Assembly: GCA_900766945.1 (NCBI GenBank)
Contig: CAAFXD010000311.1
Span: 1 to 8,593 of the forward strand
Source: Clostridia bacterium
GTDB taxonomy: Bacteria > Bacillota > Clostridia > Oscillospirales > Acutalibacteraceae
Reading direction: 5' to 3'
DNA length: 8,593 nucleotides
This document shows positions 1 to 5,119 of the stretch, one piece after another (the stretch's first letter is position 1; the number at the start of each line of letters is the position of its first letter). The notes under the pieces were generated by a model. It was not told the origin of the DNA and searched no databases. It was given only the letters and a program-made list of their open reading frames with translations. The translations under genes were made by a program, and so were the position numbers.

Positions 1-39
1 CAGCGTAACGGTAAGGTGAGGAGAGCCGAACCCGATATG

Positions 40-145
40 GTTTAAAACGGTATATTTCCGCTTGAACTGCGTTAAAAATCTCGCCATACGGTAGTATGGC
101 ATCGATTTTATGCCTTGTTCAAACGAAAATCTACTCATTTTAAAC
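40..145. repeat. long imperfect palindrome (about 50-nt arms)
   Basis: The left arm (40-89) and the reverse complement of the right arm (94-145) align almost end to end. Shared blocks are GTTTAAAA, GTA, ATTT, CG, TTGAAC, TAAAA, TC and a perfect GCCATAC/GTATGGC tip closing a GGTA loop at 90-93. As RNA it would fold into one long stem with small bulges. It is nested in the left half of the larger inverted-repeat element. Confidence 0.65.
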
Positions 146-199
146 TGCTCTGCACCGAAAACAACGAGAGTACGGATGGATTTTTGCTTTTAAGCCAGC

Positions 200-219
200 A
201 GTCGGGCTGACGCCCGACT
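200..219. repeat. perfect 8-bp hairpin
   Basis: AGTCGGGC (200-207) and GCCCGACT (212-219) are exact inverted repeats around the loop TGAC. The stem is much more GC-rich than its surroundings. No T-tract follows, so it is not an intrinsic terminator. It lies inside the MITE-like element. Confidence 0.6.
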
Positions 220-307
220 ACGGTGAAAAAGTGAAAATACGCCGTAATATCAAATTTTCGGCATATTGTGTTCGACTCGCCTCACCTAAAAAGAAAGGAT
301 AATAAAT

Positions 308-931
308 ATGAAAAACAAGCAAGACCGTTTCTATTTTGAAAACTTTGTCAGCGCTTCGGAAGACGCCTGTACGGCGGCAAACTACCTTGTGGAATGCTTG
401 AAAAGTTATGACGCAAACAACATTTCGGAAATGCTCAAAGAAATGCATCACTATGAGCACGCCGGCGACACGAAAAAGCATGAAATGTCCGCCGCGCTCG
501 CCAAAGCCTTTGTCACACCGATTGACCGCGAGGATTTGGCGCTCATCAGCCAAAATATTGACGATGTGACCGACCGCATTGAGGAAATTTTGCAATGCTT
601 TTACACCTATCAAATCGTATCCGTCTTGCCCGAAGCCGTCGCCTTTGCGGAAAAACTCGTCGGTAGTTGCGCGTTGATGAAAAAAATGCTTGCGGAATTC
701 GGCAACTTTAAAAAGCCCGCCAAACTGCACGAAATGATTGTGGAAATGAATCATTTTGAAGAAGAATGCGACGGAATGTATTTGGAGGCTATGCGCAAAA
801 TTCGCACCCATACAAATGATGTGCTTGAAATTATTTCTTGGCGCGAGATTTACGAAAAAATGGAAGACTGCGCAGATGCCTGCGAGCATGTCGGCGACTG
901 TGTTGACACGGTGGTTATGAAAAATACCTGA
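308..931 (+). CDS. DUF47 / PhoU-like protein
   Basis: A 207-residue cytoplasmic, all-helical protein of the DUF47 (PhoU_div) family, matching the family's usual length. Family features visible are the acidic ExxxD-type helix around residues 46-60 (HHYEHAGDTKKHEM), FVTPIDREDL at 69-77 followed by IDDVTDRIE at 84-92, a second acidic helix around 147-160 and the C-terminal WREIYEKMEDCADACEHVGD (178-197). In PhoU-like folds such acidic positions bind metal clusters. DUF47 proteins are usually encoded beside a Pit-type phosphate permease and are thought to regulate it. No Pit gene is visible downstream; one could lie left of the window, but the non-coding element makes tight coupling unlikely. The start has AGAAAGGA 9 bases upstream. 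The downstream neighbours are oxyanion (chromate-type) transporter halves, so it could serve them instead; that is inference. Confidence 0.9.
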   Translation: MKNKQDRFYFENFVSASEDACTAANYLVECLKSYDANNISEMLKEMHHYEHAGDTKKHEMSAALAKAFVTPIDREDLALISQNIDDVTDRIEEILQCFYTYQIVSVLPEAVAFAEKLVGSCALMKKMLAEFGNFKKPAKLHEMIVEMNHFEEECDGMYLEAMRKIRTHTNDVLEIISWREIYEKMEDCADACEHVGDCVDTVVMKNT

Positions 932-940
932 TAAAGAGCG

Positions 941-974
941 ACCCCGCCGAAAGTACTGATTTCGGCGGGGTTCC
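941..974 (+). terminator. 12-bp hairpin with poor T-tract (weak terminator or processing stem)
   Basis: ACCCCGCCGAAA (941-952) and TTTCGGCGGGGT (960-971) pair perfectly around the 7-nt loop GTACTGA. Only TT follows before CC, so it lacks the U-run of a standard intrinsic terminator. It lies in the 69-bp gap between the DUF47 gene and the first chromate-transporter gene. It may attenuate read-through or protect the upstream mRNA end. Confidence 0.5.
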
Positions 975-1000
975 ATCCAATTTCGGAAAGGAAGTACAAG

Positions 1001-1570
1001 TTGAAGCACAACGGGAAAACACTTCTGAAACTATTTGTAACCACCCTTTATATCAGCACATTCACCTTCGGCGGCGGCTTTGTGATTGTCAACTTTATGA
1101 AGCGCAAATTTGTAGACGAGCTGCATTGGATTGACGAACAGGAAATGCTGGATATTACCGCGATGGCACAATCCGCACCGGGCGCAATCGCGGTCAACGC
1201 CGCCATTTTGGTGGGCTGGAAGGTACAGGGCTTTCTCGGGATGCTGACGGCGGTTTTGGGCACCATACTGCCGCCGATGGTCATTCTTTGCATCATTTCC
1301 TTTTTCTATGAAAAATTTGCCGCCAATCGCTATGTTGCACTTGTGTTACAGGGAATGCAGGCGGGCGTTGCCGCAATTATTTTAGATGTAGCCGTAAGCC
1401 TCGGCAGTACAGTATTAAGAAGCAAGGAATGGGTACATTATGTTGTGTTGGCTGTATCCTTTCTTGCCGCATTTGTGCCGGGCGTGAATGTTGTCTATAT
1501 CATTTTGGCGGCGTTGGCGGTCGGCATTCTGAAAGAAGTGCTGTCACACAAAAGGCGGTGCGAAAAATGA
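1001..1570 (+). CDS. short-chain chromate transporter subunit, first half (ChrA N-type)
   Basis: A 189-residue membrane protein, one half of a split CHR-family transporter. CHR proteins move chromate (and probably other oxyanions) across the cytoplasmic membrane; short-chain members occur as adjacent pairs, and in Bacillus subtilis both partners are needed for chromate resistance. Visible family marks are FTFGGGF at 21-27, W43 followed by an acidic stretch (DEQEM), SAPGAIAVNAA at 58-68, then hydrophobic segments at about 80-103, 111-135, 145-160 and 163-178, ending in a basic tail. The usual PGP core is APGA here and the usual IP-L(I/L) after GGG is replaced by VNFM, so this is the more diverged partner. 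The start is TTG, chosen because GGAAAGGAAG sits 6-7 bases upstream; no ATG fits. The stop overlaps the next gene's ATG (ATGA), indicating translational coupling. The true substrate is not proven by sequence. Confidence 0.88.
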   Translation: MKHNGKTLLKLFVTTLYISTFTFGGGFVIVNFMKRKFVDELHWIDEQEMLDITAMAQSAPGAIAVNAAILVGWKVQGFLGMLTAVLGTILPPMVILCIISFFYEKFAANRYVALVLQGMQAGVAAIILDVAVSLGSTVLRSKEWVHYVVLAVSFLAAFVPGVNVVYIILAALAVGILKEVLSHKRRCEK

Positions 1571-2133
1571 TTTATTTACAGTTATTTTTCAGCTTTTTGC
1601 AGGTGGGGCTGTTTTCCGTCGGCGGCGGGTATGCCGCGATTCCTTTGATACAAAGTCAAGCGGTGGACAAATACGGTTGGCTGACTTTATCGGAATTTAC
1701 AAACCTTGTCACCGTTGCCGAAATGACGCCCGGACCGATAGCTGTAAACGCCGCCACCTTTACGGGCGTACAGATTGCGGGCATCGGCGGTGCTGTCGTC
1801 GCAACGCTCGGCTGTATTTTCCCCTCGATGGTGTTGGTATCCGTTTTGGCGGTATTATACGCGAAATTCAAGACAAACAGCGTGTTTCAAAACATTTTGC
1901 AAATGCTTCGCCCGGCGGTGGTTGCGCTGATTTTAAGCGCCGGCTTGCACATTTTGCGCTTGGTTGCCTTCGGCGAACAGGGAATTGCTTTGGAAACGAC
2001 GGATTTTATCGGAATTCTGCTGTTCGCAGGCGCATTTTTCGTCCTGCGAAAATGGAAGTTAAACCCTATCTTGGTGCTGTTACTCTGCGGCGGATTGCGG
2101 CTCATTATTTTTTCGCTCGGCACCGTGCTGTGA
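1567..2133 (+). CDS. short-chain chromate transporter subunit, second half (ChrA C-type)
   Basis: A 188-residue partner of the preceding gene, nearly the same length. It carries the more canonical CHR signature: SVGGGYAAIPLIQ at 17-29, W38, TPGPIAVNAATFTG at 54-67 and the following G-rich helix GIGGAVVATLGCIFPS at 72-87, then further hydrophobic stretches to the C-terminus. The two subunits probably assemble as a heterodimer in the cytoplasmic membrane. The reading frame stays open well upstream, inside the first subunit gene, but ATG 1567 is chosen: it gives the ATGA overlap, a start directly before the first helix as in relatives, and an AGGCGG-like site about 9 bases upstream. The gene is almost certainly co-transcribed with its neighbours on both sides. 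Substrate assignment rests on family only. Confidence 0.9.
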   Translation: MIYLQLFFSFLQVGLFSVGGGYAAIPLIQSQAVDKYGWLTLSEFTNLVTVAEMTPGPIAVNAATFTGVQIAGIGGAVVATLGCIFPSMVLVSVLAVLYAKFKTNSVFQNILQMLRPAVVALILSAGLHILRLVAFGEQGIALETTDFIGILLFAGAFFVLRKWKLNPILVLLLCGGLRLIIFSLGTVL

Positions 2134-2177
2134 CCGCATACAGATTGCACAATTCAACGAAAAAAAGGAGAAAACCT

Positions 2178-2378
2178 ATGTCGGTACGATTCAACGAAGA
2201 TAAAAAATTGGTGGAACTGTTAAAAGAAGGTCTGCGAAAGAAGGACGGGTACTGTCCCTGTCGGCTGGAAAAAACCGAGGACAACAAATGCATGTGCAGG
2301 GAATTCCGCGAACAGATTGCCGACCCCGATTTTGAAGGCTACTGCCACTGCAAACTCTATTACAAATCCAAAGACTGA
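2178..2378 (+). CDS. ferredoxin-thioredoxin reductase catalytic-chain-like Fe-S protein
   Basis: A 66-residue protein with six cysteines in three pairs: CPC (26-28), CMC (38-40) and CHC (56-58). This CxC/CxC/CHC arrangement is the hallmark of the FTR catalytic (beta) chain, where four cysteines hold a 4Fe-4S cluster and two form the active-site disulfide that reduces thioredoxin or another dithiol protein. It is shorter than the plant/cyanobacterial chain, with no N-terminal extension and no FTR variable-chain gene nearby, as is common for such proteins in anaerobes. The spacing is CPC-x9-CMC-x15-CHC, against CPC-x16-CPC-x8-CHC in chloroplast FTR. The start has AAAAAAGGAG 7 bases upstream. 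It follows the chromate-transporter pair by 44 bp without a terminator, so it is probably the last gene of that unit. The partner and substrate are unknown. Confidence 0.85.
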   Translation: MSVRFNEDKKLVELLKEGLRKKDGYCPCRLEKTEDNKCMCREFREQIADPDFEGYCHCKLYYKSKD

Positions 2379-2380
2379 AA

Positions 2381-2420
2381 AAAGCGGATACAGCCCTGTA
2401 CGCTGTATCCGCTTTTCTTT
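2381..2420. terminator. bidirectional intrinsic terminator
   Basis: AAAGCGGATACAGC (2381-2394) pairs perfectly with GCTGTATCCGCTTT (2402-2415) around a 7-nt loop. A T-rich run follows on the plus strand, and an A-run precedes the stem, giving a T-run on the minus strand. It lies between the convergent FTR-like gene and the membrane-protein gene and can end transcripts from both. Confidence 0.9.
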
Positions 2421-2432
2421 CCTGTATTCCAC

Positions 2433-3032
2433 TTAATAACGGGCGGCCGACGCATAATACATTTTCCGCGTGACGGGTTCCAAAGCCTCGGCGCTTTGTG
2501 CATCTGCCGCATAGGCGACATAGGAAATCGCGCAATAGGTCTCCTCCCAAGAAAGCTCGGCATTCGCCGGCGCTTCGGCACAATCATATAACACCGCAGA
2601 ATTGCAATATCGCATCAAAAACGGGGAATACCGTCGGTAGAGATGGGCAATCGGCTCGCTGTCCTCGGTTTCGGTTTCGTAAAAAATTTTGTACGACTTA
2701 TCGGGGGAAATACTCTGTCCTGCATAATGCACCGCCGAAATCGCCGCCGCGAACGCCGTCACACATACCGTCACGGTACAAAGCGCAATGCAAGCGGCAC
2801 ACAAAAGCTTCCCCTGCAAGGTACCGCGCGTTTTCGGCGCGATGCGCACGCGTTTACACAAAAAAACGCACAGCAAAACGGAAAATAAACAAATCGGTAT
2901 GGCAAGATACTGGTGCATCGGCGTACCGAAAAAACAAACCGACACGCCGAACAACTCGGCAAACCCCGCAAGCAGACTGCACAACCAAAGCGCCCCCGTG
3001 CAATAGAAACAGACCGAATGTTCTTTTTTCAT
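2433..3032 (-). CDS. Cys-rich three-helix membrane protein of unknown function
   Basis: A 199-residue protein I do not recognise. Three hydrophobic segments are visible at about residues 9-35, 42-59 and 76-102, with basic residues after the second (KRVRIAPKTRGTLQGK). A polar C-terminal domain of about 95 residues follows and is probably outside the membrane; it begins near SISPDKSYKIFYETETEDSE and is Tyr- and Ala-rich at its end. There are 14 cysteines, 11 of them in or beside the membrane segments. ATG 3032 is preferred over ATG 3053: it has AAAAGGGG about 8 bases upstream, while the earlier ATG has no ribosome binding site and lies only about 11 bases from the predicted transcription start. 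The gene is monocistronic, with its own promoter and a shared terminator. No function can be assigned. Confidence 0.75.
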   Translation of the reverse strand: MKKEHSVCFYCTGALWLCSLLAGFAELFGVSVCFFGTPMHQYLAIPICLFSVLLCVFLCKRVRIAPKTRGTLQGKLLCAACIALCTVTVCVTAFAAAISAVHYAGQSISPDKSYKIFYETETEDSEPIAHLYRRYSPFLMRYCNSAVLYDCAEAPANAELSWEETYCAISYVAYAADAQSAEALEPVTRKMYYASAARY

Positions 3033-3070
3033 AAACAAGCCCCTTTTCGGCATGGATATTTCACCGCTCT

Positions 3071-3099
3071 ATTGTAGCGAAAAAATCACAATCGGTCAA
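3071..3099 (-). promoter_or_regulatory. sigma-A-type promoter for the membrane-protein gene
   Basis: On the minus strand TTGACC (3094-3099) and TACAAT (3071-3076) are separated by exactly 17 bp, a near-consensus housekeeping promoter. Transcription should begin near 3064, giving a leader of about 30 nt to ATG 3032. Confidence 0.75.
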
Positions 3100-3166
3100 G
3101 CGTGGAGAAAAACAGCGCAAATGTTAAAAAAATGTAAAAATCGACTTGTATTTTTTGGGATTTTCC

Positions 3167-3195
3167 TTGACAACGCGCCGATTATATTGTAAACT
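3167..3195 (+). promoter_or_regulatory. sigma-A-type promoter for the repeat-rich secreted protein
   Basis: A perfect -35 box TTGACA (3167-3172) is followed after 17 bp by the weaker -10 box TAAACT (3190-3195). Transcription would start near 3202 and leave a leader of about 50 nt, which contains a small TGTGAA/TTCACA stem (3207-3224). Confidence 0.6.
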
Positions 3196-3252
3196 ATGTA
3201 ATGAACTGTGAAATTGTATTCACAAATATTCAGAAAAAAGAGGGACTTACTT

Positions 3253-4131
3253 ATGAAAAAAGTACTTGCGGTTATGTTAGCGCTCGTCATGGCGTTCTCG
3301 CTTTGCATACCGAGCTTTGCAGCAACTACCACAGAAGCTGCCGGCGGGTTAGATTTCGGCGCCATTATTGACACCGTAACGGGTATCATCGGCGGCTTCC
3401 TGCCTTCCGACGCGGAACTGCCTGACCTCGGCGGTATCATCGGTTCCATCGGTGACATCATCGGCGGTATCGGCGGCGGTACGGATACCACCAGCGCTTC
3501 CGGTGAAGAAGAAATCACATTTGAAAACCTCTCCCCCGAAGAAGCGGCACAGGTGGTGGATATGGCATTAAATGCAGGCTTCACCAAAGCGGAACTTGAA
3601 GCGGCTTTCGAGGAAATGTATGCCACCGGTAAAATGGACTATGAGTCCTATCAAAACCTGATGGCAGCTTTGGAAGCGGCAGAAGAGCCTTCTTCATCTT
3701 CGGTTCTGCCTGATATTGATGATGCAGATGTTGCCAAGGCAGCAACGAAAATCATTAAAGCCCTGAAAGATATGGGCGTTCCGGCTGACCAGCTCAAATC
3801 CGTGGTTGACGCGCTGTATGACCAGGGCGCAATCCCGCAGAATGTGTACGATGAAATCATCAGACAGTTAGACGCTGCCGAAACCACAACAGAGGCTTCC
3901 AATTCCGGCGGCATCGGCGGTTTCCTTGGCGGGATTGTTGATGCAATCACCGGTTTGTTCGGCGGCGGCAACGGCGAAGGCGGCAACGGTGAAGGTGGCA
4001 ACGGCACCACCACAAAACCCGATTCTTACGAAGGTAAAGAACCGACAGGCGATACAGCAATCCTTTCCGTTGCGGCAGTTGCGGCTGTTGCAGGCGTAGC
4101 ACTCGTGCTGACCAAGAAAAAGCAGAAATAA
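3253..4131 (+). CDS. secreted, C-terminally anchored repeat protein
   Basis: A 292-residue protein of unknown function, built in blocks. Residues 1-23 are a signal peptide (MKK, hydrophobic core, SFA before the probable cut). Residues 31-76 are Gly/Ile-rich and contain two copies of a 15-mer (35-49, 59-73); a third copy is at 225-239. Two helical modules of 45 residues (101-145, 167-211) align without gaps, sharing G, L, Y, G, Y, L and AAE positions. Then come a GNGEG repeat (239-251), a polar Thr/Lys linker, PTGD (264-267), a hydrophobic segment (268-286) and KKKQK. That tail resembles a cell-wall sorting signal but lacks a proper LPxTG/NPxTG box. ATG 3253 is chosen because GAGGG lies about 9 bases upstream and the signal peptide starts there. 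The gene is monocistronic, with its own promoter and terminator. Confidence 0.85.
   Translation: MKKVLAVMLALVMAFSLCIPSFAATTTEAAGGLDFGAIIDTVTGIIGGFLPSDAELPDLGGIIGSIGDIIGGIGGGTDTTSASGEEEITFENLSPEEAAQVVDMALNAGFTKAELEAAFEEMYATGKMDYESYQNLMAALEAAEEPSSSSVLPDIDDADVAKAATKIIKALKDMGVPADQLKSVVDALYDQGAIPQNVYDEIIRQLDAAETTTEASNSGGIGGFLGGIVDAITGLFGGGNGEGGNGEGGNGTTTKPDSYEGKEPTGDTAILSVAAVAAVAGVALVLTKKKQK
3967..4005 (+). repeat. 15-bp tandem repeat coding GNGEG
   Basis: The unit GGCAACGGCGAAGGC is followed by a second copy differing only at two third codon positions, then a 9-bp partial copy, encoding a flexible Gly-rich linker between the last Gly/Ile segment and the anchor. The near-identical DNA copies make it prone to length variation. 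Confidence 0.8.
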
Positions 4132-4160
4132 TTGCATATCTGTGTCCTAAAAAAAATAGT

Positions 4161-4197
4161 ACAAGCGGCTTTGGAAACAGAGCCGCTTGTTTTTTAT
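4161..4197 (+). terminator. intrinsic terminator after the secreted-protein gene
   Basis: ACAAGCGGCT (4161-4170) and AGCCGCTTGT (4181-4190) form a 10-bp perfect stem around TTGGAAACAG, followed at once by a run of Ts. A-rich sequence upstream (4149-4156) could allow some function in the other direction. Confidence 0.9.
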
Positions 4198-4220
4198 TGT
4201 GTTTTTATTGTGTGTTTTAC

Positions 4221-4249
4221 TTGTTTTTTTCGATTGTGTATGCTACAAT
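4221..4249 (+). promoter_or_regulatory. extended -10 promoter for coaX
   Basis: TTGTTT (4221-4226), a 17-bp spacer and TACAAT (4244-4249), with TGC directly before the -10 box making an extended -10 element. The predicted start near 4256 leaves a leader of about 24 nt carrying the AGGGAGG ribosome binding site. Confidence 0.75.
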
Positions 4250-4279
4250 AAGGCGCAACTTTGCAAGGGAGGTTATTCT

Positions 4280-5041
4280 ATGGTTTTAACGATTGACATT
4301 GGGAATACCAACATCAATCTCGGTCTGTTCCAAGGCGATATGTTGCAGATGGGTGTACGGTTGGCGACAGAACGGCAAAAAACCGAAGATCAATTTGCGG
4401 CATCGTTTTTTCAGCTGTTTCAAATGCACAATGTGGAGCCGAAAGAGATTGCCGGGACCATCATCAGTTCTGTTGTGCCTGAAATCACCTCCTCGGTAAA
4501 ACATGCGATTGAACGATTGACCGCCAAAAAGGTTTTGGTGCTCTCTCCGGGCGTGAAAACCGGCTTGAATATTTTGATTGACAATCCGGCGCAGTTGGGT
4601 GCAGACCTTGCGGCGGGTGCAGTTGGGGCTTCGGCGTACTACGCCTTGCCCGCGTTCGTGGTCGACCTCGGCACGGCGACCAAAATCTACGCGATTGATG
4701 AAAAGGGCTTTCGCGGCTGTATGATTGCGCCCGGGGTTGCCATTTCCCTAAAAGCGCTCACCGACACAAGCTCTTTACTGCCGACAATCAGTTTAGAGCC
4801 GCCGAAAAAGGCGTGCGGCACGAATTCCATTGAAAGTATGCAAAGCGGTGTGATTTTGGGCACGGCGGCGATGATAGATGGGCTATTAGACCGCTTCGCC
4901 ACAGAATTGGGCGCGCCGAAAACCATTTTATCGACCGGCGGGCTTTCCGCATTTATTACGCCGGTTTGCAGACACGAAATTACCTATGACAGTGATTTGG
5001 TGTTGAAGGGCTTAAAGAAAATCTACGACAAAAATCAATAA
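4280..5041 (+). CDS. coaX: type III pantothenate kinase
   Basis: A 253-residue cytoplasmic kinase that phosphorylates pantothenate with ATP, the first committed step of coenzyme A synthesis. Length and motifs fit the CoaX family of the ASKHA fold: the phosphate-binding DIGNTN at residues 6-11, the pantothenate-site region PGVKTGLNILIDNPAQLGAD (90-109), the second nucleotide-site motif DLGTATK (129-135), GCMIAPGV (147-153), and the C-terminal NSIESMQSGVILGTA (182-196) and LSTGGLS (217-223). CoaX enzymes need a monovalent cation and, unlike type I enzymes, are not inhibited by coenzyme A. The longer frame opening at 4187 is rejected: ATG 4280 has AGGGAGG about 8 bases upstream, and the upstream stretch contains the promoter and terminator. 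An ECF S component follows by 78 bp, suggesting joint vitamin uptake and use. Confidence 0.95.
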   Translation: MVLTIDIGNTNINLGLFQGDMLQMGVRLATERQKTEDQFAASFFQLFQMHNVEPKEIAGTIISSVVPEITSSVKHAIERLTAKKVLVLSPGVKTGLNILIDNPAQLGADLAAGAVGASAYYALPAFVVDLGTATKIYAIDEKGFRGCMIAPGVAISLKALTDTSSLLPTISLEPPKKACGTNSIESMQSGVILGTAAMIDGLLDRFATELGAPKTILSTGGLSAFITPVCRHEITYDSDLVLKGLKKIYDKNQ

Positions 5042-5077
5042 TACACGCATTTCATTTCGCCAAATTTTGCGTTGCAT

Positions 5078-5097
5078 CTTTGCTACGATTGCAAAGA
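5078..5097 (+). promoter_or_regulatory. possible weak promoter with overlapping inverted repeat
   Basis: TGCTACGAT (5081-5089) resembles an extended -10 element like that of coaX, but no good -35 box lies 16-18 bp upstream. It is flanked by the inverted repeat CTTTGC (5078-5083) / GCAAAG (5091-5096), 7-nt spacer, which could be an operator. The gap to coaX has no terminator, so read-through from coaX is also expected. Confidence 0.3.
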
Positions 5098-5119
5098 GCA
5101 GCAGCAAGGAGGAATATAA

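Larger units (their letters stand above)
14..287. mobile_element. MITE-like non-coding palindromic element with terminal inverted repeats
   Basis: The end sequences are inverted repeats. AGGTGAGGAGAGCCGAAC at 14-31 matches the reverse complement of 270-287 at 16 of 18 positions. Extending inward to 14-39 against 262-287 gives 22 of 26. The interior codes for nothing convincing and holds a 106-nt imperfect palindrome (40-145) and a perfect 8-bp hairpin (200-219). If the repeats are taken as 15-286, both flanks read TAA (12-14 and 287-289), which could be a short target duplication but is weak evidence at 3 bp. There is no transposase, so it would be non-autonomous. It stops a few bases before the ribosome binding site of the DUF47 gene, so it may supply or disrupt that gene's promoter. 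Alternatives are a REP/BIME-type dispersed repeat or a structured untranslated region. Confidence 0.5.

Noticed and set aside
1..307. Possible riboswitch or CRISPR-like repeats before the DUF47 gene
   Set aside because: No direct repeats with regular spacing, and no known riboswitch core was recognised. The structure is explained by inverted repeats.
218..1009. 263-codon minus-strand open frame opposite the DUF47 gene
   Set aside because: It mirrors the codon pattern of the DUF47 gene, has no ribosome binding site or recognisable protein features, and runs into the palindromic element.
2498..3034. 178-codon plus-strand open frame opposite the Cys-rich membrane protein
   Set aside because: Its translation is Arg/Pro/Thr-rich low complexity. 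The minus-strand frame has a promoter, ribosome binding site, membrane segments and a terminator.
3207..3224. TGTGAA/TTCACA stem in the leader of the secreted-protein gene
   Set aside because: A 6-bp A/T-rich stem is too short and weak to claim a regulatory element.
3355..3399. Resemblance of the Gly/Ile 15-mer to staphylococcal delta-haemolysin-type peptides
   Set aside because: Only a few hydrophobic residues and an IIDTV-like string are shared, within a large secreted protein. This is compositional similarity and no evidence for a toxin.
4187..4279. N-terminal extension of coaX with a hydrophobic stretch
   Set aside because: The stretch is the translation of the T-rich terminator and promoter. 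CoaX starts at DIGNTN with a strong ribosome binding site before ATG 4280.
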